Shown here in pieces: positions 31,501 through 42,489 of a DNA stretch of 64,000 bases. The position numbers and the translations under genes are program-made. The stretch comes from Hyposmocoma kahamanoa. Its lineage: Eukaryota; Arthropoda; Insecta; Lepidoptera; Cosmopterigidae. The notes under the pieces were generated by a model. The model was not told the DNA's origin, did not search any database, and was given only the letters and a program-made list of their open reading frames with translations. Location: assembly GCF_003589595.1 (NCBI RefSeq), contig NW_020654289.1, positions 2,794,151 to 2,858,150 of the forward strand, given 5' to 3'. Position 1 is the first letter of the stretch, and each line of letters starts with the position of its first letter.

Positions 31501-31712
31501 CTGCCTCCGTGGCCGAACAGTTACCATGCTGGACTGCTACGCAGAGGTCCCGTGGTCATTCCCGGGTCGGGAGCAATATTTGTATGACCTGCATTTATTT
31601 CTCTCGTGAGTTTGGGTGTAATTTGTGGTTGTGTATGTGTGTGTCCATGGCACCCGCGACACAGGGTTTCCCTAGTGCGGGGCTATGTTGAGTGTGTGCG
31701 TTATTATTATAA
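31501..31712 (+). repeat. tRNA-derived SINE (family S1)
   Basis: Complete copy with head CTGCCTCCGTGGCCGAACAG, an altered B box region, body and a short ATT-rich tail. Confidence 0.8.
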
Positions 31713-31989
31713 AAAAAGTGATACCGGGAAATGAGAGATAGACACTCTGCCTTGACACCGATGAAAGTGCATTATAATGATTAACTATGAACTTGAGGTC
31801 TGATAAAAAAAGAATTAAAAGCGTTTATTCCTATAATTAGATTGTCGTAAAATTAGTAAACTTATTTTTAAGTAAATTAAAACAACAATTAGTACCTGTG
31901 GATGGTACTCGTGTATAACAAGTCGCCGATCGCCGTTTCATGCACGTTGGTATTTTCATACCTGTTTAATTGCATTCGAATACTTTGTA

Positions 31990-32290
31990 TCAGTGACTTA
32001 TTCATTCATTAACTCATTCACTTGCGTTTTTCGCTTGTTTGCGTGACTCGCTTCGCGCATACGCAAAAATGTGGCGCGTACGGGCAGGCAGGACTGTTTA
32101 CGAGTCACTTGCTTGCCTTGCTGCGCATTAGTTTGATATCTAGCAAGCCTGATATTTCCACGCAGGCAACAGGGAACGTTTGCGGAGGACAGCACTACTA
32201 ACCAATCACAGAGCAGCAGCCAGTTCGAGAAGGCAGATTTCTACGCCGTGTACCCAGCCAACGCAAGCAAACGAAAAACGCAAGATAAAG
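31990..32290. repeat. Foldback sequence with CTTGCGTTTTTCGC arms
   Basis: The left arm around 32022-32045 (CTTGCGTTTTTCGCTTGTTT) is nearly complementary to 32262-32285. The open plus frame that starts at 32180 crosses the right arm and then another MITE, so it is not treated as a gene. Confidence 0.5.
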
Positions 32291-32457
32291 ACTATCGTAA
32301 AGGCATTAGATATCGAAATCTGTCATGCTAAAGGAAAGCGTGGGATATTTATGTCAGTTCGAAGAGTGCAACAAAAACATAGTGGACTATTATTTAGTTA
32401 TTTTTGGGTAAACATAGTTTCAGCTGATTTTGATTGCCTCTCCCGATCGGACACTGC

Positions 32458-32598
32458 GGGTCGTATTCTAGAATTCTATTCAATGCTCAAGTCAGGATTG
32501 CACTGGCAACACAAGCACTGGAAATACGACTCTTCGAGTGCTTTAAACCATACTCAAATCCTGACTTGAGCATTGAGTTGAGTTCTAGAATACGACCC
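32458..32598. mobile_element. MITE with about 42-bp inverted ends (GGGTCGTATTC family)
   Basis: The left end GGGTCGTATTCTAGAATTCT is inverted at the right end with few mismatches, over about 42 bp. A second copy is at 41536-41711. No clear target duplication. Confidence 0.75.
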
Positions 32599-32599
32599 T

Positions 32600-34420
32600 G
32601 AGTCTCTTCCGAGTCGAGGCGCATAACTGCGATTTACAACTGGCTCACAAGTTGATTTAACTCACAAATTAGAAAGATATATTAGGAATCAGGTTCATCT
32701 TCTCGCTCGGAAACCCATCCGATTTCGAGACTATATTATTTTTCAACACAACCATGTATTTATTTCTGCGATGTTTTACTACTAAAACTCCCATACGCTT
32801 TCTACTTAAAGTGGGTAAGACTTCGATATTAAGTTCACCAATTTATGTGTGCATAATCTTATTAAAAATATCCGAACGTAATGTCATAGAAATGTAAATA
32901 CCGGTGCCGTTATAGTATAAACTAAATTTAAACCGTAATAAAACTCCTTAAAAAAGCAAATCTTCAATCTTCTTTGGCAGCTGCGTACTGTAAAAGACAA
33001 TTAAAATAATATTTTGATTAGGTATATCGAGTCACAAATCCATAATGCTGTTGCATTGTTTATGTTTGTTGCTAAAATAAAAATAACGCACAATTTATAC
33101 TCCACGCGGTCTATAACGAGCGTTATTTTGGAAATTAATATAAACAAAATATGCAACTCGATATATACAAGCTTTTTGTCGCATTTTGTAACAAAAAAAA
33201 CATTAATCCAGAAATTCACAACAATTCTGCACTCGCTCCCCGTCCGAAACAAACCCTGTCAAATAAGTAATTTTCGACAAAACTAAAAAACAATGTTAAG
33301 TATGGAGATTCTTTCACATCATGCGTTTTTTAAATTGGTAGAGTATTACTTATTTGACATTATAATTGTTTCGGACGGATTTCGGAGAGAGAACGAGAGT
33401 TCAGGGCTTGAATCGTAAAATCTATATTGTTCTGTTAGGTATTATAATTATTCAGACTCTTGTCTGTATAATTAGAATACCTAACAGAACGGTACTATTT
33501 GGAGCGGCTCAAACGTGTATCTTATGATAGATACAATATATTCTATTTTCATACAATTGCCGTAGCCGCAACCGTCGCCAGTGATCGACTGCCTAACCAG
33601 CATCAGTGATCAACTGCCGTAACCGGCGACTGTGTCCGGTTGTCGCAACTGGTGATTGGTTGATTTCATATTAACTGTATGAAAATATAATATTTTTAGC
33701 GTTGTAGTTACCGGTTGCTTATATCCAATACAATCAACACTTTTGCGCAGCATCATTCTGTACATTATTTCTCTTCCACTAGAGAAACAATGTTGAACTT
33801 TTTCCAAATCTTCAATTCAACCAACATGCACATTAACTACTGCACATTTAGTAGTGATAGTGCAGATTTTCAAATCTTTCTCCAAACATTCATCATCTTA
33901 ATTTCAAAGTAAATGCGGCGGTAACCACCGCATACAAAAACTTTAGTAGCAGCACATCATCACAGCGTTTTGTTGCGACCACTTCACAACTATAGATTCG
34001 CTTTTGACATAAAAAACGAATAGCAAACTACGTTCATTTCGTCTCGAATTACAAACTCAAAAACACTTTGTTATTGTTATTGATACAGCGCAAAGAAATA
34101 TTCCCTCGATCCGACTGGACTGGAAACTTATCAACTTAACTGCGGCACCAGTCAGCAGATGTTACGAATTCTATATGCTTGTTGTAGATCTTCGTGTTGG
34201 GTTTAAAAGGCTTTTTACACCAGCGCCACTCGTGAGAAACTTATGAAACTTTCTTCACTCAATCTTCACAGCTGACGGTAGATGTCGCTAAATTAATTGC
34301 AATATCTATATTATTTCTGACGCTGGGGGACTACTCTCGTCTGCCTACCAACTAGCCACCTTGGATTCAATAGACAAGCATGCTAAGAGCCTCTTATACC
34401 TATAAAATACTCGGAATTAG
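32600..34420. other. Gene-free stretch with small inverted repeats
   Basis: Two small inverted repeats: arms near 33235-33272 and 33345-33400 (GTCCGAAACAA / TTGTTTCGGAC) and near 33436-33488 (TCTGTTAGGTATTATAATTA and inverse). No gene recognised. Confidence 0.45.
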
Positions 34421-34424
34421 TAGA

Positions 34425-34800
34425 GGCGAGCCTTGAACACCGCCGTAGAGTTGGCAGCTTATCGGTATTCTACAGGATATATCACGGAGGGTGTGTGATG
34501 GAATTGCAAAATTTTATTCCGCCTTCCCTTTTCCATCATCGAGGGATTAGACGTGGGCTGGAGTTCCACTCCTGTTGTGTATATTCCCAGGATTTCCACG
34601 AAGCGTTTCGTTTCCACATTTATATGGCGAGCGGCTAGGGAGTGGAATTCCCTGCCTGCAGACTTGTTCCCCGAACGCTGTAACTTGGACCTTTTCATGG
34701 CGAGAGTGAATAGGCATTATTTAGGTGTGCATGCTACATCCTCGAGCTCATTATCACTTTCTATCAAGTGAGATGGAGCTTCGAGCCCAGTCAGACCGAA
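34425..34800 (+). pseudogene. Jockey/R1-like LINE, reverse transcriptase C-terminal end
   Basis: The start encodes EHRRRVGSLSVFYRIYHGG. After a frame change the rest encodes WRAAREWNSLPADLFPERCN, then NRHYLGVHATSS and a stop. These are the last blocks of many insect non-LTR polymerases. A sister fragment is at 53255-53690. Confidence 0.8.
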
Positions 34801-35014
34801 AGAATTTGCTTTGTGTTGTTCCATCTATGTATCAATAATAACAAACTAGTCTGCTTTGTTTGAAGATGGTGTAAAATGATTGTTCATTGCGCAAGCGTTG
34901 CCCGTTTGCAAATAGCTAGTGATTGCAGTCGAAAAATATTATATCGACTATCGACAAAATGTTGGTTACGCTTATGAAACAAATAGCGAATCTTGTTTAA
35001 TTTGAATCATCATC

Positions 35015-35058
35015 GGCCCATTATTCGTCCAACATGTGTGTTGGACGAATAATGGGCC
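35015..35058. repeat. Perfect 20-bp hairpin
   Basis: Two perfect 20-bp arms (GGCCCATTATTCGTCCAACA and complement) around a 4-bp TGTG loop. Confidence 0.9.
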
Positions 35059-36131
35059 TGGGCACGGGTTCATTAGATTTGTTTTTGTTTTGGATATGCA
35101 TACATACACTAAATTTAGGAATATGTGCACAAATAACACAAATAGGAGACATATAAAGTTTTTCATTTGAATTTAATATACATAATCAAATCCGCCTGTT
35201 GTTACTAAAAATTGTTTTCGATACCAACAACGACTGCCTAATAAAAAATACAATAACGCAATTTTATTACTAATCGTTATAACGTAACATTCACAATCTA
35301 TCGATAAATCTGTCGACAACAGCTACATGACTATTTACAATTTTACGAAAACTGGCAACCTTGCAAATGTCTTTTTAAGAATGAAGATAGAGATCTTCAA
35401 AAAAGATACGACTGTATTGGAGTATTTTCACAAAAAAATATATGAATATCACGGTAGTCATGAAATTCAATAATATAAATATCAAAATCTCCTTGTTTCA
35501 TAAGTAAGCAAAGACGAGTGCATCATTTAGGCAATTATAATGCCTCTAAGCAAACATAAACGCATACGATGACCTGCTAGTACATCTTTGTAATATAAAA
35601 AGGCCTTTGTATATTACAAATTCGGTGCAAGCCGAATTTAGCAGTAACATATCTTACATATCTATTCCATTCCACTTATAAATACTCATCACCGAATATT
35701 CAAGCAGTGACAATGTTAACAGAACTAGACTTTCGCATATTTGAAATATAAACTTTATCAAAGTTCAGTTCTTTCTTAAATGCGTCCGACTAGATTTCTC
35801 CTCACTTTTATCATCCATATCAATACCACCTCTATATAGGTACTATAAATAAAGGTGAATTGATGGAAGAAAATTTGGCAGTTCTTATTAAAAGAATACT
35901 TACCAGGCAGAGACGGAATTAAATTCTTAGAAATATTTTACGTGGATAACCTGGCCGTCTACCTTGGAATGGTCGAATAATTCTGTATAACAGTGTTAAG
36001 GAAATACATTTTTGAAATACTAAACTAGTCTAAGTTGCTGAAGAGTATTGTGGAGGTAAACATCGATTTTGAACATGCAACGATAGCAAGATTGCGGGAT
36101 TTAGATGTTATTTATGTCATATATACGTATG

Positions 36132-36509
36132 CTTAGAATAATAACGCATAGAAACCTAGTCCGCACACGCTAAGTGAGGCAAATTGAAGCGCGCCAAAAG
36201 GGCCTACACGTGCGGGCGGGCCTTCAGTGCTCAAGGTCAACTTGCACCGCGAACAGCTCCAGAATTTTAGCTAAAAATGACGAAATGTGCTGTAAATGAG
36301 TGTAAAAACAAGTCAGACAAACATAAAATAGATACTAACATCACATTCCACAAGGAAGTAGCGCGTTTCAACTTGTATTATTATATAAATATTCACTAAA
36401 ACCGAAAATTATCCCACTACTAAAACTAGCCTACATGAATTTGATTTTTGCCTCACTTGTGACAGTTCGTTTGATATGAAACTATCATTCTATGCGTTAT
36501 TATTCTAAG
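36132..36509 (+). mobile_element. P-type MITE carrying a THAP start
   Basis: It is 378 bp with inverted ends CTTAGAATAATAACGCATAG and an 8-bp target duplication TACGTATG at 36124-36131 and 36510-36517. Inside, from ATG at about 36277, it encodes MTKCAVNECKNKSDKH then NITFHK, the start of a THAP (C2CH) finger, and soon stops. P-element transposases begin with a THAP domain and make 8-bp duplications, so this is read as an internally deleted P-superfamily element. A second copy is at 62299-62674. Confidence 0.75.
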
Positions 36510-36697
36510 TACGTATGTATAATATCAACCAACAAGATCTATGGTACTGTTTGGGTGTTACACGGAGCTCGTACTTCAATTTCTAAATTACGTATTTTGT
36601 GAATGTTTAGTTGCTATACCTCTCGCTAACTATGAAGGAAAATGTCGTTATGAAACCTTCATGTTTCAAGGTCACAGTCTTTTCAAAATATGTTATA

Positions 36698-36922
36698 CTG
36701 CCTCCGTGGCCGAACGGTTACCATGCCGGACTGCCACGCAGAGGTCCCAGGTTCGATTCCCGGGCCGGGAGAAATAGTTGTATGGCCTACAATTATTTCT
36801 CTCGTGAGTTTGGGTGTAATTTGTGGTTGTCCATGTGTGTGTCCATGGCACCCGCGACACAGGGTTTCCCTAGTGCGGGGCTATGTTGAGTGTGTGCGTT
36901 ATTATTTATTTATTTATTATTA
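36698..36922 (+). repeat. tRNA-derived SINE (family S1), best preserved copy
   Basis: The head 36698-36772 has A box TGGCCGAACGG and B box GGTTCGATTCC. The body ends in GTGTGTGCG and an (ATTT)n tail. The acceptor arms do not pair as in a true tRNA. It is a good reference copy for the family. Confidence 0.85.
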
Positions 36923-37394
36923 TAGACCTTTCTTTTACACTCTAAATTTAATTTTATATTATTTGCTTTTTTATTTTTTCAGGTTCTCAATACGATTTTT
37001 TTTTTGTTGGAAAGAGGATATCTCAGTGTTGGTCCATTTATATTTGAAGAGAATATTCCACCTCTAAGGGTAGAAAACTAGGGGATGAATCCGGTTTCGC
37101 GCACATTCCGGTAACCGATTTCAATAAAATTGGCAAATAGATGTAATTCCACGAGCTTTTGACGTCGGTTTTATTGTGTTGATGCTTTTTTAATTTTAAA
37201 ACTATATTAACTTGTCAAGTTTGACACTGAAGATTTAAATTCATCTCTATATTGCTGCGATAAGAATGATCCAGTGTTAAGTTCAATGTGCTCTTTACTC
37301 TAAATGTGTCTTTTTTAAATATTGGTTTTATGGCATCGGAGCAAATCCATCAAGCCGAATCTTCAACAATTTCTTCATTAATATTTTAAAATTT

Positions 37395-37544
37395 TTAAAA
37401 AAGGATACTGATGCAACGTTCCGCATCTGCAGAATTCTGAAATCGGACTATGGCCCGTCCTGGGCCAGTCATCTCTCCAAAGACAATTTTACCCACTTCT
37501 CGCATTTTAGCGTTTAAAGCTTCAGTGTTGACACTATTGGGAAG
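37395..37544 (-). CDS. Gene B exon 8 (end of RRM3 and stop)
   Basis: It follows acceptor TTCTTACAG. It encodes LPNSVNTEALNAKMREVGKI through RAIVRFQNSADAERCISILF and TAA. It has the same length as the last exon of gene A. Confidence 0.8.
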   Translation of the reverse strand, partial: LPNSVNTEALNAKMREVGKIVFGEMTGPGRAIVRFQNSADAERCISILF

Positions 37545-40500
37545 CTGTAAGAAAGGTCATTTTTATCATAAATAGTGTAATAATATTTTAGTAAGACGTT
37601 AACTGTTTCCCGATATGTAAATTTTGGGGTTATTCAAATTCAATTGTGAATGGGCATTTTTTTAGACTCTTTTTTTTTATACACTTTAGGAAAATTCACT
37701 CAATTAATTACTGTAGTTATACTGCATAAAGATGAGCATTTAAATGTTATTATGGTTACAAACAACGACAGTGGTGTGACAGTGTTAATGAATAATTTTA
37801 TTCAGTATGAATTATTATCGCCAAAAGAAGACGTGAACCCGTATTACAAACAAAAAATGCAAAAAGGCGACTTTCACCGAAATTTTCACTAAAGATAAAA
37901 TCCAGAAAAGTTATATGATTACGATAGACTGACTGTGGAAACTTTTGTCTATATTCTTGAAAATTTCAAGAAAGAATTGGAATCAGACTATAATTATGAA
38001 CGAATAGCACGATTTCAAAGAATTTCTCTAAAACTGCTTAGTAATATTTATATTTTTATGGTGGATATGTTTGCTGTTCTGTATTGGTGGTCATTCAGAA
38101 AGTGTTGAAATAATTTCCTCCAACGATATCTCTAATCATCACCGATCGAAAAATAGGTGTAGATAATAAACAGGACAACACCATGACTATTCGAGCGCAT
38201 ATCAAACCGCTTGACAGGTATGCTGCGCTCGTGCAGGGCATATGCAAACCTCGATCAAGGCACCAAAGCCGCGCCCGCGGTGCCGACCCCTCCGCCCCTC
38301 CGCTCGCTATCGTCCAGAATGTGGCCTAACAAATTCACTGATTCTACTAATTAATACTAATTATGTAACTGTTTCAAGTTCTTACATTGGAAAACACTAG
38401 CATAAAGGCATTTTTCTTTGTGGCGTTATCTTTTTGTTTTTGTCGATCGTCTGTAGGTACCTTATCTGTAAAATGTTGAAATAAATTATTTATATTACTA
38501 AGAAAATAATGTTATGAACAGTTTCTTTTGCATCTTTGTTGTGTTAATAAACTAAGAGAAGAAAGAAAAATATATTTTTTTTTCATATGCTTACCAAGCT
38601 TCTCAGAATTGAAACTTAAATCAGGCGGATGATTTTGTCCTTCTGCAGAATATTCGACTGAACTTGTCATATTATTAGGTACCACAGAAGATTCCTTTGG
38701 ACTTGAAGCGTTAAAAGTTGTTGGAGGGCCAAAATTGTTGTTGTTACCCGAATACTGATTGAAGTTTGGCGTATTCTGATCTATGTTGTGCATATTTTGC
38801 CCCAGATTTGGCATATTTTGTCCCATACATGGCATATTTTGTCCCATATTTGGTATATTTTGTCCCATATTTAGTATATTTTGCCCCATATTTGGCATAT
38901 TTTGACCCATATTTGTCATATTTTGTCCCATACTTGGCATATTTGGTCCCATATTTACCTTATTTTGTCCCATATTTGGCATATTTTGCCCCATATTTAG
39001 AATATTTTGTCCCATACTCGGCATATTCTGCCCCATGCACGAAATATATTGTGCCATATTTTGTCCCATGTTTGCAATAACTTGCTCCATATTTAACCCG
39101 AACTGAGCTAAGACAGTATTTGGGTTTAAATTGGGGGTGTTACACCACATATTCGGATTTGCTTGCATGTTCTGGCTTGGAGCAGTTTGTAAAGAATTTG
39201 AACCAAATGAATAATTCGGCTGATTCGATGCATTTATGTTATTTGTTACATTACTCTGATTGACTGGATTGTTCTCTGCACGTTTAAACATATTTGCGTT
39301 ATATATAGATTGGTTATGCCTGGAACTTAATTTGCCCATTTGTTGCAGCGCATCTATAATAGGTTTCACCGCTAGAGTTGCATGGATGGCTCTTAGAGGC
39401 TGTCCATTGGGCCCAAGTCCTGGCCCAATGGATTCTAGGCCAAGAGGTAGTGGTTTAGGATTATGCAACGAATCGAAACATACTTTCATTACTCGGTTGT
39501 AAAGTTTACGACCATCTAGCATAGATATTGCCTGTAATATGAACATATTAAAGATATTTTTACTGTTATTTAAGAAATATTTTACATTTGCTTTAGTGCC
39601 GTGTAAAATGTTACATGGAAATAATAGATTAGATTAGATAGATTAGAGACCTGCACAGCTTCCACTGGATGGTCAAATTCAACTACTGCATTATTGAATG
39701 ATGTGGGGTTCTCTATAGTTAATTTAACATGTCTGACAGTTCCTGCTAAACTAAATACTTCTCGAACTTTCTCCACCGTAATTTGTGGAATCATCTGAAA
39801 AAAAAAAAAATTCAAATTGCAACACCCACTTTTACGTTTAAAAAAAATTAACCACGTAAGTTTTGTACCTTTGTTAAATTTTGTATCGAATACTCACATT
39901 TTCAACAAAAACTCTGTTTTTTAATGGAAGGCGAACACCTATTTTATTCAGATACTGCATATTCAATCCAAATGTGTTATTTACAGGCGGATCAGGCTTT
40001 ACAAACACTGGTTTAAAATTTGGCAGAGTATCAATGTTACATAGTGGCTTGACACCCGACGGATCCTCCAGTATGACAGATGATGCTGGGTTAGGATTTT
40101 GCACATCATTCTGAGACTTTCTAATTCTAGTAAACAAAACACACTCCTTCATTTTTATAGCATATTATTACGCACATGTATTGTACTGAGAACAAAATTT
40201 ACATGCAATAAATAAAAATACATTTTCAAAACACTTATTTAATACAATTGATCTATACATTTGTGAAACGTTAAGAAATTCAGAATGGGTTTCGGAAATG
40301 TATATATAATATTTTGTTATAATTATTAATACAAAGATCGAACACTCAGAAAAAATTCCTTCGATCCGGGAAAATTTCTTCGATGAGAAATCTATGATAT
40401 TTCGTCACCCAGTTAGATACATTTGCTGCTACCAGTCCTGGCTAGAAATGTCGCTATTTATTGTATTTAAATTTTTATTGAATTGATGTTCAATTATTTT

Positions 40501-42473
40501 TATGTGAAATTACTTCAATAGTTTGTTATAATTATTAATACAAAGATCGAGCATTTAGAAAAAATTCCTTCGATTCGGCCGGATTCGAACCGACGTCTTC
40601 TAGCATACCGTGCCAGACGCAACTAGTGGAGTAATTTCACATAAAAATAATTGAATTCAATAAAAAATTAAATATTTCGTTATTTCTCTCTGAAGTTGAA
40701 GCCCTTGAACAAACCTTCGGACAAAAAGAAATTATAATAATAGTATGTTTAATATGGCAAAAGATTACTTACTGAACTTGATTCAAAAAGCCTCTCATCA
40801 CTGTAAACTCTGTTCCTTTATTAAAATTTGGGTTGAGTTTGAATTGTGCAAATTCCCTTGGTATATAATCAAATTTTTGAGCTATTGCATTTCCTGAAAG
40901 AACAAAGTCAAATAATTAAATTAATTAATTGGTTATGTAATGCATGTGTCTTTGAAAATACTGTACTCTTTTAGTTAAATTCTTGTTTTTGCAAAACCTT
41001 AGAACTAAAAGAACCTTAATTCACAAAGCAGTGGTCGTTGGGTTTCAACCCACCCTCGTGGGTGAAGTTATACAGCGTGAGAAAGCTTTGGTGGATCACT
41101 GTAACGTTTACGCTGCCGTCGTATAGAGGTACTCGTATTCACATTTCAAGTCTTACCCGTTTTTATTCTTATAAGACGAATAAAAAAATAATGTTGAATA
41201 TTTGACTGACCTTTATCTTTGACAACTATGATTGGTGGCTCAAAGTTCTTTCGCAGGAGACGAAAGACATTACTGCATTCCACAGGATTAGCACATTGAA
41301 TAAGAATCTCACCAATAAGCGAACGGTTTACATCTCTAGGTGCGTAAAAGAATACTGAATATTTTGTTGCATTACCCTGGAAAGAATTGATTAACATTAT
41401 CATTTCAAAAATATATAAATATTGCATTGTTTACTGTGTTCAATCCACCACTAGGCAGTCAGCAACTCTATCTTCAACAGAGTCTTGTAATTAGAGGCAA
41501 GATATATTGAGGTCAGCACACTTTTAAGAAATTCAGGGTCGTATTCCAGAACTCTACTCAATGTTCAAGTCAGCATTTGAGCAGACTTGAGTATGATTAG
41601 AAGCACTGGATATATGACCCTAATGGCAAGGACTTGAGTATGATTTTCAGTGCTCACTGCAATACTCATGTCCTGACTTGAGTTTTGAGTAGAGTTCTGG
41701 AATACAACCTTTAGTCCCTTGACTTTTGTACTTTGTTCCGGTTAAATTCTCTTAAATAAGGTTAGGTTAAATCTACCACGGCTTTTACACAATTCAATTG
41801 TGTAACAAGTTGGAAAACACTACACTAGATGGAATGTGCCCCCTTTGTGACTTTAAACGTTAAATTACATCTATGGTCAGGTCAGGTAACAGACGCATGT
41901 ATGTTGTACAATGTTCTGTTGGCAAGGAGCGCCTAAAAATCTATACTTCTATATTGCGGCCTATCACTATAAGGCGGAGCACCTTAAACAAGCAGTATAA
42001 TTATACAACCTGCATTCACCTTTGAGTATTACAAGACCAATAAAAACTAGGGTTTTAAAAATTAGTATTATATAAGTAATACTTACTATAGCCTGCAGTA
42101 TCATCTTTCTATATTTACCTAAACCGTAGCCTGAGGGTAGATTTGATATACAAAGCATTGTACAAGGTGAATGTTTTGTTTTATGAAATTGTCTTGCAGG
42201 TGCACGATTAGAAGTTTCTGATGTTGCAACATCAACATCATCATCTGAATCATAAATTTCAATTTGTTCAGCTTTTAAGGACTGATCAAGCTCCACTATT
42301 TGAACATCTAAACTGCTCGATTCTTCTTTTATATGAAGAGGTTCCTGTTTAACAATATTTTCCTTGTGTTTAGTTTCAGTGTCTTCTCGGGCATCTATTA
42401 CATTAGTAGTAGAGTTGTCTACAGATTTCATCATGATTGGTGAACGGGATCTACTTCGTTCTTTTTTCTCCAT
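37395..42473 (-). CDS. Gene B: hnRNP M-like three-RRM RNA-binding protein
   Basis: Eight coding exons, 42087-42473, 41211-41376, 40773-40893, 39898-40126, 39651-39794, 38595-39531, 38386-38465 and 37395-37544, join in phase to 737 aa. An Arg/Ser start (ERSRSRSP) and an acidic stretch precede RRM1 (TMLCISNLP). RRM2 reads RVFVEN, then VREVFSLAGTV, then HPVEAVQAISMLDG, very close to hnRNP M. LESIGPGLGPNGQPLR follows, matching the hnRNP M GLGPGGQP block. About fourteen heptads of the form MGQNMPN (about residues 500-600) stand where hnRNP M has its own Met-rich repeats. RRM3 reads FMLVFSNLP and stops at AERCISILF, before its last strand. Exon 1 follows an acceptor ending at 42482, so the 5' UTR is spliced. 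A nuclear splicing or mRNA-localisation role is inferred from the family. It is a paralogue of gene A. Confidence 0.85.
37808..38015 (+). pseudogene. Harbinger nuclease N-terminal remnant (ALP1/HARBI1-like)
   Basis: In the intron between gene B exons 7 and 8, on the opposite strand, two frames together show VNPYYKQKMQKGDFHRNFH, then PEKLYDYDRLTVETFVYILE. This is the R..KG.FH...PEKF..Y.RMS..TFDYIL pattern of the N-terminal part of PIF nucleases. A frame change and stops in between mark it as dead. It differs from the 15275 nuclease. Confidence 0.5.
38386..38465 (-). CDS. Gene B exon 7 (RRM3 first strand)
   Basis: This 80-bp exon has acceptor ATTTTACAG and donor GTAAGA. It encodes DRQKQKDNATKKNAFMLVFS plus Asn. 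Phases 1 in and 0 out join it exactly to both neighbours. Without it the flanking exons are out of phase. Confidence 0.75.
38595..39531 (-). CDS. Gene B exon 6 (end of RRM2, GLGPNG block, Met/Gln/Asn heptads)
   Basis: It opens AISMLDGRKLYNRVMKVCF. The heptad array MGQNMPN corresponds to a 21-bp DNA repeat on plus (CCCATATTTGGCATATTTTG-like units, about 38770-39080). The donor is GTAAGC, in phase 1, as in gene A exon 6. Confidence 0.85.
39651..39794 (-). CDS. Gene B exon 5 (RRM2 core)
   Basis: The acceptor follows a long T run (on the coding strand). 48 codons, phase 0 to 0. It contains VEKVREVFSLAGTVRHVKL and ends in EFDHPVEAVQ. Confidence 0.85.
39898..40126 (-). CDS. Gene B exon 4 (linker into RRM2)
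   Basis: Acceptor TTTACTAG and donor GTGAGT. The end, NNTFGLNMQYLNKIGVRLP then NRVFVEN, aligns with gene A exon 13981-14095 and brings in the first strand of RRM2. Confidence 0.85.
40305..40670 (-). repeat. Two tRNA-headed repeat fragments (family S2) with inverted tails
   Basis: A short fragment (40305-40385) and a longer copy (about 40480-40620) read on minus with the B box GGTTCGAATC. At 40621-40670 the tail sequence AACTAGTGGAGTAATTTCAC returns in the opposite direction, so the unit is bounded by inverted repeats. It sits in a gene B intron. Confidence 0.65.
40773..40893 (-). CDS. Gene B exon 3 (linker)
   Basis: Acceptor TTCTTTCAG and donor GTAAGT, phase 1 in and 2 out. It encodes AIAQKFDYIPREFAQFKLNP then FTVMRGFLNQV. 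Its counterpart in gene A appears much shorter. Confidence 0.75.
41211..41376 (-). CDS. Gene B exon 2 (rest of RRM1)
   Basis: Acceptor TTCTTTCCAG and donor GTCAGT. It encodes NATKYSVFFYAP, then IGEILIQCANPVECSNVFRL and a terminal VVKDK strand. It ends in phase 1. Confidence 0.8.
41536..41711. mobile_element. MITE (GGGTCGTATTC family), second copy
   Basis: The left end AGGGTCGTATTCCAGAACTC is repeated inverted at the right (GAGTTCTGGAATACAACC). It sits in the gene B intron between exons 1 and 2. Confidence 0.75.
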
Positions 42474-42481
42474 TTTGTGGG
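42087..42481 (-). CDS. Gene B exon 1 (start, RS-like and acidic N-terminus, start of RRM1)
   Basis: The acceptor TTTATTTCAG lies just upstream of the ATG at 42473, leaving 8 nt of 5' UTR in this exon. The donor is GTAAGT. It encodes KKERSRSRSPIMMK, an acidic DSDDDVDVA patch, and TMLCISNLPSGYG (RNP2 of RRM1). Confidence 0.85.
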
Positions 42482-42489
42482 CTGAAATA

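Noticed and set aside
32180..32569. 129-codon plus-strand open frame
   Set aside because: It crosses a foldback arm and most of a MITE and has no recognisable domain.
36698..36772. A functional tRNA gene
   Set aside because: The A and B boxes are good but the acceptor arms do not pair and a SINE body follows; same reasoning for 46995-47060 and 2641-2724.
36541..37067. Three overlapping plus-strand open frames
   Set aside because: They run through a family S1 SINE, and similar frames recur in its other copies.
38766..39080. Plus-strand open frame rich in Tyr and Phe
   Set aside because: It is the antisense shadow of the gene B heptad array.
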